Counted from the first letter of the stretch, positions 40,018 to 49,240 are shown. The stretch is 64,000 nucleotides of DNA from Tsuneonella sp. CC-YZS046 (GCF_035581365.1 NZ_CP141590.1:2228001-2292000); one strand, 5' to 3'. Translations and numbers: made by a program. Notes: a model not told the origin generated them from the letters alone.

Positions 40018-40416
40018 TCAGCTATCCGGCGTCCAGGCGTCATAGTCCCCGGTCGCGCGGGCGCGATTCCCGCCGCGTTCAAGCGCGCCCTGCGGACGAT
40101 ACGCCTGAGCCGTGCCCGTGGCATTGGGAGTGAAATCCGCTTCCCAGATCTTGGGCGGCGGCAGATTGCTTTCCGGCACGTCGGTGAAGGCCCCGTGCAG
40201 CCATCCGTGCCATTCGGCCGGCACCCGGCTGGCGTCATTCGCGCCTTCGTAAATCACCCAGCGCCGCTCATTCCCGAGCGGCCCCGGCTTTTTCGAGCGG
40301 TAATACCGGTTGCCCTGCGCATCCGTGCCGACATGCTCGCCGGTCAGCGAGCTATTGAGCAAAGTGCCGATGGTCGCGCCATCCCACCAGGTGAATATCT
40401 TGGACAGGATTCCCAT
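40018..40416 (-). CDS. NADH:ubiquinone oxidoreductase subunit NDUFA12 homologue
   Basis: The 132-residue protein starts MGILSKIFTWWDGATIGTLL. The conserved supernumerary complex I (B17.2) pattern is clear: GTDAQGNRYYRSKK, RRWVIYEGANDASRVPAEWH and WLHGAFTDVPESNLPPPK. It stabilises the peripheral arm of respiratory complex I at the inner membrane. The start at 40416 is chosen over the frame's earlier start at 40446 because MGILSKIF matches the family. It is coupled to the DUF2155 gene. Confidence 0.94.
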   Translation of the reverse strand: MGILSKIFTWWDGATIGTLLNSSLTGEHVGTDAQGNRYYRSKKPGPLGNERRWVIYEGANDASRVPAEWHGWLHGAFTDVPESNLPPPKIWEADFTPNATGTAQAYRPQGALERGGNRARATGDYDAWTPDS

Positions 40417-40503
40417 GGAATGCGCGTTAGCCGCAGAGGCGGGCAAAGCGCAAGCATGACTCGCGCGGTTCGGTTCGCGACGCGGCGAATCCCGCCCTGC
40501 CCG

Positions 40504-41001
40504 TCACCATGCGACACTGTCTCCGGGGCCTATCCCCAGCTCGGCCGCCCGGCCGCCGTTCAATTCCAGCACCGCGGCGGCCGCCCCCTGGGAAAGGCGC
40601 GGGGTCAGCGAATAGGGCTCGGCATTCGCCTCGATATTCGTGATTCGGCCATCGGAGCCGATGAAGATGATATCGAGCGGGATGACCGTGTTCTTCATCC
40701 AGAAGGCGGCGGGAGCGGCAGGCTCACGCGGAAAGATCATTCCCTCGTCCGCGCCCATGCCGGTGCGAAACATCAGCCCCTTTGCCTGCTCGGCCTCGCT
40801 CCGCGCCACTTCGACCCGGAAAGCATGGCTCGCCCCATCATGGGTTATGGTGAGGGGTATCACCTCCAGGCCCGAGACCGGGTGACGGGTGCCCTCGGCT
40901 TGCGACGCGGCCCCGGAAGACGAGGCGTTCCCGGCCTGGGGCGAACAGGCGGCCAGGGCCGCGGCGGCAAGGAAGATCGGCAAAAGGCGCATGGTTCTCA
41001 T
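40504..41001 (-). CDS. DUF192 domain lipoprotein
   Basis: The product is about 165 residues from ATG 41001 (40992 is also possible). It has a lipoprotein signal with lipobox LAACS, then a low-complexity Ser/Ala linker and the DUF192 domain: RVEVARSEAEQAKGLMFRTG, GMIFPREPAAPAAFWMKNTV, PLDIIFIGSDGRITNIEANA and a terminal LNGGRAAELGIGPGDSV. Function is unknown although the family is widespread. It follows recX by 4 bases and is probably co-transcribed. Confidence 0.88.
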   Translation of the reverse strand: MRTMRLLPIFLAAAALAACSPQAGNASSSGAASQAEGTRHPVSGLEVIPLTITHDGASHAFRVEVARSEAEQAKGLMFRTGMGADEGMIFPREPAAPAAFWMKNTVIPLDIIFIGSDGRITNIEANAEPYSLTPRLSQGAAAAVLELNGGRAAELGIGPGDSVAW

Positions 41002-41005
41002 TCCG

Positions 41006-41596
41006 CTATTCGCAAGGCCAGCCTGCCCACTCCTCGGCGGCCTCGATCGACGCCGCATCGACTATTTCGCGGGCATTGTCGAGCCTGTGGCCGGCGCGGA
41101 TCATGGCCGCGATCTGCCGCTCCCGCCGGGCCGGTTCCGGCCTCTCCCCACCGAACGGGCCGAAGCGGCGCTTGCGCGCCATGACCAGAGCGGCGCGGCG
41201 CGCGCCTTCATCGGAGGGCGATGCGGCTTCCCGGTGCCGTTCGTCGATCCCGGCCGCATAAAGCGCCTGGGCGACCCTGCGCGGGCCATAGCCGCGCCGC
41301 AGCAACCCGCTGGATCGGGCCTGCGCATAGGCTTCGTCGTCGACATAGCCCAGTTCGGCATAACGCCTCGCAAGCGCCTGGACATCGGGGAAATCCTCAC
41401 CCTCCCCGATCCAGCCGCGCTCCCGCAGCTTGCGCGCAAGATAGGCCGCGAGTTTGGCTTCGCTGGTGGCGAAACGGGCGACATAGGCCAGCGCCAGTTC
41501 CGCCAGCCCCGCCCCGTCCAGCGGCCGGGCCTTGCGCTGCCGGCCTGATTGCCCGCCGGGCCGCCGGCCTGGATTGTGACCAATTTCATCCTGCAT
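41006..41596 (-). CDS. recX: RecX family regulatory protein
   Basis: The product is about 196 residues from ATG 41596 (MQDEIGHNPGRR). Tandem three-helix RecX modules are visible: ALAYVARFATSEAKLAAYLA with KLRERGWIG, then YVDDEAYAQARSSGLLRRGY with GPRRVAQALYAAGI. RecX binds RecA filaments and limits recombinase activity. The N terminus is basic. The long upstream frame to 41779 overlaps the divergent AMP-ligase gene and is not family-like. No recA lies nearby. Confidence 0.84.
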   Translation of the reverse strand: MQDEIGHNPGRRPGGQSGRQRKARPLDGAGLAELALAYVARFATSEAKLAAYLARKLRERGWIGEGEDFPDVQALARRYAELGYVDDEAYAQARSSGLLRRGYGPRRVAQALYAAGIDERHREAASPSDEGARRAALVMARKRRFGPFGGERPEPARRERQIAAMIRAGHRLDNAREIVDAASIEAAEEWAGWPCE

Positions 41597-41751
41597 CGGC
41601 CTTATTCGTGCCACAGTCCGGTAGGAATGGGAAATACCATGCAGCCACGCCCCTCCTTTGCGGGCAGGGTTGGTCATGTTGCGTTCACGAGAGGGAATGA
41701 AGTGGGCCCTGCGTAGAAAACGCCGCGAGAACAAAGGGTACGCGAGAAACG

Positions 41752-43485
41752 ATGACCGACGACGCCATCCAGCCGACACCGAATTTCTGCCCGCTTGAGC
41801 GGCGCATGTCCGACTTCGCCACTTTCGGCGAGGCGCTGGATTATGCCGCGCAAGGCCGCCGCGGGCTGAATTTCCACGATCCGCGCGGCCAGTTGATCCG
41901 CAGCTACCCCTTTTCGGAATTGCGCGCCGATGCCCTGGCGGTGGCGCGCCGCCTGCTGGCGCGCGGCATCGCGCCGGGCGATCGGGTGGCCCTCATCGCC
42001 GAAACCGGGCCGGATTTCGCCGCGCTGTTCTGCGGCACGATCTATGCGGGCGCATGGCCGGTGCCGCTCCCGCTGCCGACCAGCTTCGGCGGCAAGGAAA
42101 ACTATATCGGCCAGCTCACCGTGCAGTTGCAAAGCTCCGACCCGGCGATCCTGTTCTATCCGCCTGAAATCGCCGCGATGGCCAGCGCGGCCGCCGAGCG
42201 GCAGGGCTGCGCCAGTGCAAGCTGGGACGATTTCGCACAGGAGAACGCGCCGGATTGCGATCTGCCGGAATTGCGGCCGGGCGATATCTGCTATCTGCAA
42301 TATTCCAGCGGCTCCACCCGCTTTCCCCATGGCGTCGCGGTTACGCATGAAGCGCTGCTCAACAATCTCGCCGGCCACGGCCATGGGATGAAACTGGAAG
42401 CCAACGACCGCTGCATAAGCTGGTTGCCCTGGTATCACGACATGGGCCTGGTCGGCTGCTTCCTTTCACCGATCGCCAATCAGGTCTCGACCGATTACCT
42501 GAAGACCGAGGACTTCGCCCGCCGCCCGCTGGCCTGGCTGGACATGATCAGCCGCAACCAGGGCACCACCCTCTCCTATTCCCCCACCTTCGGATACGAC
42601 ATCTGCGCGCGGCGGATTTCCAGCCAGTCCCATGTCGCGGAGCGTTTCGACCTGTCGCGCTGGCGCATCGCCGGAAATGGCGCGGACATGATCCGGCCCG
42701 ATGTCATGCAGGGTTTCGTCAATGCCTTCGCCGATGCCGGGTTCAAGGCCAGCGCCTTCCTGCCCAGCTATGGCCTCGCCGAAGCGACCTTGGCCGTCAC
42801 CATCATGCCGCCGGGCGAAGGTATCCGCGTGGAATTGGTCGAGGAGGAGCGCCTGTCAGGCTCTCCGCGCGACATTTCCCGCCCCGCGCGCTATCGGGCC
42901 ATCGTCAATTGCGGCAAGCCCGTGCGCGACATGGAAGTGGTGATCCGGGGCGAAAGCGGCCAGCCCCTGTCCGACCATCATATAGGCAAGGTGTGGTGCA
43001 AGGGGCCAAGTGTGATGCATTCCTACTTCCGCGATCCGGACGCCACCGCAGAATGCATGGTCGACGGCTGGCTGGATACGGGCGACATGGGCTATATGGC
43101 GGACGGCTATCTGTTCATTGTCGGCCGCGCCAAGGACATGATCATCATCAACGGCAAGAACCACTGGCCGCAGGATATCGAGTGGGCGGTGGAACAACTC
43201 CCCGGCTTCCATCAGGGCGATATCGCCGCCTTCGCCGTAGAGACGGAGAATGGCGAGGAAGCGCCTGCCGTGCTGGTCCATTGCCGCGTCTCCGATCCGG
43301 TCGAGCGGATCAAGCTGCGTGACGAAATTCGCGACAAGGTTCGTTCGATCACCGGGATGCATTGCGTGGTGGAACTGGTCCCGCCACGGACCCTGCCCCG
43401 CACCAGCTCCGGCAAACTGAGCCGCGCCAGGGCCAAGAAGCTGTATCTCTCGGGCGAGATCGAGCCTTACAGCCTCGCGGCCTGA
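41752..43485 (+). CDS. fatty acyl-AMP ligase (FAAL-like adenylating enzyme)
   Basis: The 577-residue ANL-superfamily enzyme has A3-type phosphate loop LQYSSGSTRFPHGVAVTH and the FAAL-like WLPWYHDMGLVG. The adenylate-binding region is SYGLAEATLAV and DTGDMGYMADGYLFIVGRAKD. The C-terminal catalytic lysine is in PRTSSGKLSRARAKKLY. GSTR (rather than GTTG) and the HDMG segment point to fatty acyl-AMP ligases that load acyl carrier proteins rather than CoA. No ACP or PKS gene is adjacent. The lipid product is unknown. Confidence 0.87.
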   Translation: MTDDAIQPTPNFCPLERRMSDFATFGEALDYAAQGRRGLNFHDPRGQLIRSYPFSELRADALAVARRLLARGIAPGDRVALIAETGPDFAALFCGTIYAGAWPVPLPLPTSFGGKENYIGQLTVQLQSSDPAILFYPPEIAAMASAAAERQGCASASWDDFAQENAPDCDLPELRPGDICYLQYSSGSTRFPHGVAVTHEALLNNLAGHGHGMKLEANDRCISWLPWYHDMGLVGCFLSPIANQVSTDYLKTEDFARRPLAWLDMISRNQGTTLSYSPTFGYDICARRISSQSHVAERFDLSRWRIAGNGADMIRPDVMQGFVNAFADAGFKASAFLPSYGLAEATLAVTIMPPGEGIRVELVEEERLSGSPRDISRPARYRAIVNCGKPVRDMEVVIRGESGQPLSDHHIGKVWCKGPSVMHSYFRDPDATAECMVDGWLDTGDMGYMADGYLFIVGRAKDMIIINGKNHWPQDIEWAVEQLPGFHQGDIAAFAVETENGEEAPAVLVHCRVSDPVERIKLRDEIRDKVRSITGMHCVVELVPPRTLPRTSSGKLSRARAKKLYLSGEIEPYSLAA

Positions 43486-43539
43486 GCCGCGCGCCTAGCC
43501 CGGATTGGCGAGCGGAGACGCTTGACGAGGCCTCTGGCC

Positions 43540-43935
43540 CTAACCGGCTAGCAGCACGCCAAGCACCAGCAGGATACCGGCCAGTCCGATCGCCCAGACC
43601 AGCGTGCGCACCACCGGCACGCCTGCCCAGTAGAGCGGCAGATAGATGATCCGCGCGCCCAGCCAGACCCAGCCGCCCAATGCCGTCCAGAAGCTCGTCT
43701 TGCCCGCGATCACCACGCCCAGCAGCGCGATGATCGCAACCGGCAGAGTCTCCATGTAATTGGCGCGGGCGCGGCCCAGCCGCCCGGCTACGGGATTGAG
43801 CGGCGGCAGTTCTTCGTCCCGCGCGCCCATGTTCCATCTGGCACCATATTGCTTCGTCTTGAAGTGCCCCTCGGCGAAGACATGCGCCATCAGCAGGATG
43901 GCAGCATAGGCGAGTATTTCGATCTCCGCTGGCAT
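43540..43935 (-). CDS. MAPEG family membrane protein
   Basis: The 131-residue protein has four predicted transmembrane helices. The start MPAEIEILAYAAILLMAHVF follows GGGGAGTGGGTG, a strong ribosome-binding site. The family pattern includes GRLGRARANYMETLPVAIIA, helix 3 WVWLGARIIYLPLYWAG and the final hydrophobic helix. Bacterial MAPEG proteins may have glutathione-dependent activity. The function here is unknown, and the gene appears monocistronic. Confidence 0.86.
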   Translation of the reverse strand: MPAEIEILAYAAILLMAHVFAEGHFKTKQYGARWNMGARDEELPPLNPVAGRLGRARANYMETLPVAIIALLGVVIAGKTSFWTALGGWVWLGARIIYLPLYWAGVPVVRTLVWAIGLAGILLVLGVLLAG

Positions 43936-44078
43936 CGCACCCACTCCCCGCGCGGCGAATAGTCCGGCCGCGCTTTTCCAGCCCATTCTAGCGAATGTGG
44001 ATGGCGGCCGCAAAAGGGGTTTTCGGCGCGGCGATCCGCTGCCACTCTGCCCATCGCGCCTTCATCAGGAGAGACAGG

Positions 44079-44375
44079 ATGCAAATAACCGTTCCCCACC
44101 GATTGAGCCGGGATGAAGTGCGCGAGAGGCTGCGCAGCAAGTCCGGCGAGATACTCGGCCATGTGCCCGGGGGAATGGCCGAAGTGGAAACCAGCTGGCC
44201 GAGCGAGGACAGGATGGATCTGGCCATCACGGCCATGGGGCAGGTGATCCAGGGCAATCTGGAGATCGAGGATGATCTCGTCCGCATCTCGATCGACCTG
44301 CCGATGATGCTGGGCTTTCTCGAACCGATGATCTCCGGCACGATCACGGAGCAGGGCAGGAAGCTGCTTGCCTGA
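44079..44375 (+). CDS. polyhydroxyalkanoic acid system family protein
   Basis: The 98-residue protein starts after AGGAGAGACAGG and resembles the PHA_gran_rgn family: HRLSRDEVRERLRSKSGEIL, then AVETSW-like EVETSWPSEDRMDLAITAMG and a C-terminal amphipathic helix (MISGTITEQGRKLLA). Members are linked to PHA granules by gene context only. phaC is about 5 kb downstream in this window, which supports relevance but not an operon. Confidence 0.8.
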   Translation: MQITVPHRLSRDEVRERLRSKSGEILGHVPGGMAEVETSWPSEDRMDLAITAMGQVIQGNLEIEDDLVRISIDLPMMLGFLEPMISGTITEQGRKLLA

Positions 44376-44384
44376 CCCGCCGGG

Positions 44385-44825
44385 TCAGAGCTTGCGTTCC
44401 CATTCCAGGAAATCTTCCGCGATCCGCAGGCTGGCGGATGCGACCCTGGTTTCCCGCACGAACAGGGTCAGCGCCCACATCAACAGGGCGATGGCGAAGA
44501 TGAACGCAGTGGCCGCGATCTTCTGGAGATCGAGGTCCAACAGTTCTTCCAGGAACAGCAGCGCCACGACCATCCCGATGGTAAGAGCACTGACCACCAG
44601 GGTGAAAATGGCGCTGCCGATCAGCGAAATCCGCCGGTCCAGCGTGCGGATTTCGCGAACGACCTTGTCATGGTCCGCCCCCTGGGTCTCCGCATGGCGT
44701 TCGATCAACAGGCGGGACCGATCCACCACGCGGCCCATCCTGGTCGACAGCAGGTTCAGGATATTGCCGATGGCGACCAGCACGAAAACGGGGGCCAGGG
44801 CAAGTTGGATGGTATGGGCGATCAT
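44385..44825 (-). CDS. DUF2721 family membrane protein
   Basis: The 146-residue protein has three predicted transmembrane helices: residues about 5-27 (QLALAPVFVLVAIGNILNLL), 70-95 (IGSAIFTLVVSALTIGMVVA) and 105-125. A charged cytoplasmic loop with RMGRVVDRSRLLIERHAE lies between helices 1 and 2, as in DUF2721 proteins. The function is unknown. It is convergent with the PHA-system gene, 9 bases apart, and lies just downstream of the tonB-like gene. Confidence 0.87.
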   Translation of the reverse strand: MIAHTIQLALAPVFVLVAIGNILNLLSTRMGRVVDRSRLLIERHAETQGADHDKVVREIRTLDRRISLIGSAIFTLVVSALTIGMVVALLFLEELLDLDLQKIAATAFIFAIALLMWALTLFVRETRVASASLRIAEDFLEWERKL

Positions 44826-44867
44826 ACGCTCATCCTTATTGATGATCGAAACCGGCGCAAGCCGGCA

Positions 44868-45635
44868 TCAGTAGAACCAGCGTTGCCGCCAGGCATATTT
44901 CCCGGCGACCGGATTGCCGTCGGCATCGGCCGCCGGGCGGAAGCGGAACCGTTCCGTGGCGAGGCGGCAGGTGATCGCATCCGCATCCGCATCCGGGCTG
45001 GCCGCCGTCACCCGGCAATCGGTGACGCGCCCGTCTGCGCCCACACTCAGCAGGATGGTCACGCTTTGCCCGATCCTCAGATCGCGGGTCTTCTTGGGAT
45101 AATCCTTTGCCGAATTGATATCGCCGGCGATCTTCTCCAGCTTGCGGACAGGCATTCCCCCGCCGCCCGCACCTCCCCGGCCGCTGCCCGTGCCCGCGCC
45201 CACACCGCCGGCGCCTGTTCCATCGCCCTGCTCCCTGGCGCCCGAACTGTCCTGCGTGCCGGTCGACGAGGCCCGCGGCGCGGGAGCGACCGGCAGCGGA
45301 ACCTTGGGCCTGGGCGCGGTGACTTCCCTGGGCGTCGCCTTGCGCCCCTCCTCCCCGGCGGCGCCCTCGTCCGGCAGGGGGCTGGGTTCGGGGCTTGGCG
45401 TGACGGTGGGCGTCGGGCTTGGCGCGGTGACCGTTACCGTGAAGGTCGCGATGGCCCGATCCACGACGGCTTCGGTGAAATCCGGGGCGAAGGCGCGGAT
45501 CAGCCCAAGGACCGCCGCGACATGGAGCAATGCGACAGCCATGATGGTCCACAGCCTGGTGGACCGCTTTGGCCGGAGATCGGCCCGGAAATCGGCGTTA
45601 TGGTTCAATCCGGTCGCCTCCCGAACGCACTGCAT
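44868..45635 (-). CDS. energy transducer TonB family protein
   Basis: The 255-residue protein has an N-terminal membrane anchor near residues 28-48 (LWTIMAVALLHVAAVLGLIR). A long Pro/Thr/Ser- and Gly-rich periplasmic linker follows, then a C-terminal TonB domain (YPKKTRDLRIGQSVTILLSV, GRVTDCRVTAASPDADA, FRFRPAADADGNPVAGKYAW). It couples ExbBD proton-motive energy to outer-membrane receptors, possibly the two TonB-dependent receptors in this window. exbB and exbD are not adjacent. It may serve a dedicated receptor. Confidence 0.9.
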   Translation of the reverse strand: MQCVREATGLNHNADFRADLRPKRSTRLWTIMAVALLHVAAVLGLIRAFAPDFTEAVVDRAIATFTVTVTAPSPTPTVTPSPEPSPLPDEGAAGEEGRKATPREVTAPRPKVPLPVAPAPRASSTGTQDSSGAREQGDGTGAGGVGAGTGSGRGGAGGGGMPVRKLEKIAGDINSAKDYPKKTRDLRIGQSVTILLSVGADGRVTDCRVTAASPDADADAITCRLATERFRFRPAADADGNPVAGKYAWRQRWFY

Positions 45636-45742
45636 CGCTCTTTCAGTTTAGCGTGTTGTAGCGCCCAGGCCAGCGGCAAGGAGAGTTCCGTCCTTCGCGG
45701 CCGGATTGTCTATTCCGCGCAGCTTCCCATATCGCTGCGACG

Positions 45743-46336
45743 ATGCCGGATATTCTCTTGCCTTCAGATCCCTTGGCGGCGCTGCTGCGGGACATCGGCG
45801 CCTGTTCGCTCTGCACCGACCTGCCGCTCGGCCCAAAGCCGCTGCTGCAAGCAGGCCGCAGCGCGCGTATCCTGCTTGCCGGGCAAGCCCCGGGGCGCAG
45901 GACCCATGCCGCGGCAATGCCCTTCGCCGACGCATCGGGCGAACGGCTGCGCGACTGGCTCGGCATCGATCGCAAGACATTCTACGATCCCGCGCGCATC
46001 GCCATCCTGCCCATGGCGTTCTGCTATCCCGGCACCGGCTCCGGCGGCGATCTCGCCCCGCCCCCGCTATGCGCGGAGAGCTGGCGAGAGCGCCTGCTGG
46101 AACACTTGCCCGATGTGGAGCTTACGGTGCTGATCGGCGCCTATGCGCAGCAGTGGCATCTCGGACGCGACGGTTCATCGCTGACCGACCGTGTGCGCAA
46201 TTGGCGCGCCCATTGGCCCGCGATACTCTCGCTGCCGCATCCCAGCCCGCGCAACAATCGCTGGCTGGCACAGAATCCCTGGTTCGAGGTGGATCTGCTG
46301 CCTGTATTGCGCGCAAGGGTGGCGGAGCTGGTTTAG
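45743..46336 (+). CDS. uracil-DNA glycosylase superfamily protein
   Basis: The 197-residue protein has an N-terminal CxxC (GACSLCTDLPLG), the water-activating segment LLAGQAPGRRTHAAAMPFAD, SGERLRDWLGIDRKTFYD and a C-terminal LPHPSPRNNRWLAQNPWF, where the usual HPS loop inserts in the DNA minor groove. It belongs to the UDG-like subgroup common in proteobacteria whose base specificity is not settled. It is isolated, divergent from tonB. Confidence 0.87.
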   Translation: MPDILLPSDPLAALLRDIGACSLCTDLPLGPKPLLQAGRSARILLAGQAPGRRTHAAAMPFADASGERLRDWLGIDRKTFYDPARIAILPMAFCYPGTGSGGDLAPPPLCAESWRERLLEHLPDVELTVLIGAYAQQWHLGRDGSSLTDRVRNWRAHWPAILSLPHPSPRNNRWLAQNPWFEVDLLPVLRARVAELV

Positions 46337-46375
46337 CCGCCGGAGCGCAATCGCCCCGGCGGCCGGGTATCGCGA

Positions 46376-47245
46376 TCAGAGGGTCTTGATGATGGCGGAA
46401 AAATCCATGCCGCCATTGCCGCCCTGCTCGAACTCCTCGTAAAGCTCCTTGGCGCGCAGGCCCATCGGCGTCTTGGTCCCGGCGGTTTCCGCCGCCTCCA
46501 TCGCCAGACGCAGGTCCTTGAGCATCAGCGCGGTGGCGAAACCGCCCTGATAGCCATTGTCGGCCGGGCTTTGCGGGCCGACGCCCGGGACCGGGCAATA
46601 GGAGGTCATCGACCAGTTCTGGCCGGACGAAACCGAGCTGATGTCGTAGAAGGTCTGCGGATCGAGGCCGAGCTTCTGGGCCATGGCGAAGGCTTCGCAG
46701 GTGCCGATCATATGGATGCCCAGCAGCATGTTGTTGCAGATCTTCGCGGCCTGGCCGGAACCCGCGCCGCCGGCATGGATCACCGCCTTGCCCATCGCCT
46801 GGAGGATCGGCTCGGCGCGCTTGAACGCGCTGTCGGTGCCGCCCACCATGAAGGTCAGCGTGCCGCCATTGGCGGCCGCGATGCCGCCGGAAACAGGCGC
46901 ATCGACCATTTCATAGCCTGCCTTTTCCGCATCCCCGATCACCTTGCGCGCCGTGGCCACGTCGATCGTCGAGCAGTCCAGCAGGATCGCTCCGGCCGGG
47001 GCCTTGCCGAACACGCTGGCGTGATAGACGCTGTCCACGATCTTGCCGTTGGGCAGCATGGACACCACCGCATCCGCGCCGACCACGGCCTCACCGGCAT
47101 CGGTGAAGGTCTTGGCGCCCTGCTCCGCGGCGCGGGCCAGCGCCGCTTCGGCCAGATCGAAGGCGTGGACTTCATGCCCGGCCTTCACGAGATTGGCCGC
47201 CATTCCGCCGCCCATGTTGCCCAGCCCGATAAATGCGATCTTCAT
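46376..47245 (-). CDS. mmsB: 3-hydroxyisobutyrate dehydrogenase
   Basis: The 289-residue beta-hydroxyacid dehydrogenase has NAD-binding FIGLGNMGGGMAANLVKAGH, substrate loop DAPVSGGIAAANGGTLTFMV and the catalytic lysine motif GSGQAAKICNNMLLGIHMIG. It oxidises 3-hydroxyisobutyrate to methylmalonate semialdehyde in valine breakdown. It is last of the valine genes 51204-47364-46376. The hairpin at 47269-47292 separates it from the hydratase gene. No mmsA is visible in the window. Confidence 0.93.
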   Translation of the reverse strand: MKIAFIGLGNMGGGMAANLVKAGHEVHAFDLAEAALARAAEQGAKTFTDAGEAVVGADAVVSMLPNGKIVDSVYHASVFGKAPAGAILLDCSTIDVATARKVIGDAEKAGYEMVDAPVSGGIAAANGGTLTFMVGGTDSAFKRAEPILQAMGKAVIHAGGAGSGQAAKICNNMLLGIHMIGTCEAFAMAQKLGLDPQTFYDISSVSSGQNWSMTSYCPVPGVGPQSPADNGYQGGFATALMLKDLRLAMEAAETAGTKTPMGLRAKELYEEFEQGGNGGMDFSAIIKTL

Positions 47246-47268
47246 AGTCTGCTGCCCTTCCGGCTTGC

Positions 47269-47292
47269 GGGGAAGGGCACTTTCACCCTTCC
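47269..47292 (-). other. perfect 8-bp hairpin between hydratase and mmsB genes
   Basis: GGGAAGGG and CCCTTCCC are separated by 8 bases, 24 bases before the mmsB start. No T tract follows, so an attenuating or mRNA-processing hairpin is more likely than a terminator. Confidence 0.4.
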
Positions 47293-47363
47293 CGAATAGA
47301 TGTATCGGCGAGCGCGGCGCCCGCCATTGCCGCCGCTCCCGCCTGGGCGGAAGCGATATTGCC

Positions 47364-48146
47364 TCAGCGGCCCTTCCAGTTGCCCGGGCGCTTTTCGACG
47401 AAAGCCTTCATGCCTTCGGCCTTGTCCTCGGTAGCGGTCAGGATCTGGAACATGCGCCGTTCGATGAGAATGCCCTGGGCCAGCGTGGTCTCGAAGGCGG
47501 CGTTCACCATCTCCTTGTTGATCATCGCGGCCATCAGCGGCATCGAGGCAATGGTCTCCGCCGTCTTGAGCGCATCGTCGAGCAATTCGGCAGCAGGCAC
47601 GACCCGCGCCACCAAGCCCGAACGCTCCGCTTCCTCGGCGCCCATCATCCGCCCGGTCAGGCACATTTCCATCGCCTTGGCCTTGCCCACGGCGCGGGTA
47701 AGGCGCTGCGAGCCGCCCATGCCGGGCGCAACCCCCAGCTTGATTTCCGGCTGGCCGAACTTCGCGGTGTCGGACGCAATGATGAAATCGGCCATCATCG
47801 CCAGCTCGCAGCCGCCGCCCAGCGCGAAGCCGTTGACCGCCGCGATCCATGGTTTGCGGGTGCCGTTGGTGACATGGCTGGTCCATTTGGAGAAGAAATC
47901 GCCCAGATAGAAATCCGCTGCCGGCTTGTCCGCCATTTCCTTGATGTCGGCGCCCGCGGCAAAGGCCTTGTCGCCGCTGCCGGTCAGCACCGCGCAATGC
48001 TGCGTGCCATCCGCCTCATATGCGGCGAAGGCGTCGATCAGCTCGTCCAGCACCTTGCCGTTGAGCGCGTTGAGCGCCTGCGGCCGGTTCAGCGTGATAA
48101 GCGTCACCGCGCCTCGTTTCTCAACGAGGATGGTTTCGTAACTCAT
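47364..48146 (-). CDS. enoyl-CoA hydratase
   Basis: The 260-residue crotonase-fold enzyme has oxyanion-hole segments [13 protein letters not shown] and [20 protein letters not shown]. Catalytic Glu is seen in [20 protein letters not shown] and a C-terminal trimerisation helix is present. It hydrates enoyl-CoA to 3-hydroxyacyl-CoA; in this context it probably hydrates methacrylyl-CoA to 3-hydroxyisobutyryl-CoA. It is in the same direction as the hydrolase upstream, 26 bases apart. Confidence 0.92.
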   Translation of the reverse strand: MSYETILVEKRGAVTLITLNRPQALNALNGKVLDELIDAFAAYEADGTQHCAVLTGSGDKAFAAGADIKEMADKPAADFYLGDFFSKWTSHVTNGTRKPWIAAVNGFALGGGCELAMMADFIIASDTAKFGQPEIKLGVAPGMGGSQRLTRAVGKAKAMEMCLTGRMMGAEEAERSGLVARVVPAAELLDDALKTAETIASMPLMAAMINKEMVNAAFETTLAQGILIERRMFQILTATEDKAEGMKAFVEKRPGNWKGR

Positions 48147-48172
48147 GGCAATCTATCCTCTCGTTTAATGCC

Positions 48173-49240
48173 TCAATGCCGTTCCAGGTCGATCGGCCGC
48201 CATTCGCGCTGGCTGCCGAGCGGGCGGAAAATATCGTTGAGCAGCGCATCGGTGACACCTTCCGGGGTGGCCGGGTTCCACTGCGGATTGTTGTCCTTGT
48301 CCAGCAGCAGCGCGCGCACGCCTTCGATGAAATCGTGCTGGCGGAACAGGCGATGGACGATGCCGAACTCAAGCCGCATCTCATCGGCGAAATCGCTGAT
48401 ATGCGGGCTGACCATCAGCAGGCGCAGCGTGATCTTGCAGGACAGCGGCGACTTGCTCTTCATGATCCCCAGCTGCTTCTGCGCCCATTCGGACTTGTCC
48501 GCTTCCAGCGCCAGCATCACATCTTCCAGCCGGTCCGAAGCGAACAGGCGATTGATGTCGTCCAGCTGCTCGAAGATCTTCGGCTCGGGCGGCGTTTCCG
48601 AGGCCGCATCGAGGATGGACAGCACCCCTTCGGGATGCATGCAGATCTGCTCCTTGACGTCCTCCAGCCGATCCGAGGGTATGTAATGGGTGGCAAGGCG
48701 GGTGGCGAAACATTCCGCGCCGTCCAGCCGCGCGCCGGTCAGGCCGAGATATTGGGCCAACCTGCCGGGAAGCCGCGAGAGATAACGGCCGCCGCCCACA
48801 TCCGGGAACAGGCCGATGCCGGTTTCCGGCATGGAGAACACGGTCCGCTCTGTCGCGATGCGGTATTTCGCCGGACAGGTAATGCCGACGCCGCCGCCCA
48901 TCGTGATGCCATCCATGAACACGAGGCCGGGCTTCGTGTAGGTATACATCAGATGGTTCATCCGGTATTCCTGATAGAAGAAGGCGTCGCCCGCCGCGCC
49001 GTGCCCGCGCGCGCTCTTGGCGATCGAAACCACATCCCCGCCCGCGCAGAAACCCCGGCCTTCCGCATGATCGATCAGGATCAGTTCCACTTTCGGATCG
49101 TCACGCCATGAAATCAGCGCATTGGTCATCGCATGGACCATGTTGAGGTTCAGCGCATGGATGGCCTTGGGGCGATTGAGCCGCATCCGGCCTACCCGGC
49201 CGTCGACATAGGTCAGCGCGTCATGATCTTGTTGTTCCAA
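48173..49240 (-). CDS. 3-hydroxyisobutyryl-CoA hydrolase
   Basis: The product is about 355 residues, starting at TTG 49240 (EQQDHDALTYVDGRVG) after AGGGAAACGAC. A longer frame to 49342 overlaps phaC. HIBCH-specific crotonase features are GRGFCAGGDVVSIAKSARGH, YTKPGLVFMDGITMGGGVGI and FSMPETGIGLFPDVGGGRYL, with a C-terminal extension (SDFADEMRLEFGIVHRL, NPQWNPATPEGVTDALLNDI). It hydrolyses 3-hydroxyisobutyryl-CoA, preventing accumulation of toxic methacrylyl-CoA. Confidence 0.91.
   Translation of the reverse strand: MEQQDHDALTYVDGRVGRMRLNRPKAIHALNLNMVHAMTNALISWRDDPKVELILIDHAEGRGFCAGGDVVSIAKSARGHGAAGDAFFYQEYRMNHLMYTYTKPGLVFMDGITMGGGVGITCPAKYRIATERTVFSMPETGIGLFPDVGGGRYLSRLPGRLAQYLGLTGARLDGAECFATRLATHYIPSDRLEDVKEQICMHPEGVLSILDAASETPPEPKIFEQLDDINRLFASDRLEDVMLALEADKSEWAQKQLGIMKSKSPLSCKITLRLLMVSPHISDFADEMRLEFGIVHRLFRQHDFIEGVRALLLDKDNNPQWNPATPEGVTDALLNDIFRPLGSQREWRPIDLERH

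Noticed and set aside
41698-41796. 32-codon plus-strand frame overlapping the acyl-AMP ligase start
   Set aside because: Purine-rich stretch is directly against the ATG, composition is basic and random-like, and it runs into the ligase gene in another frame.
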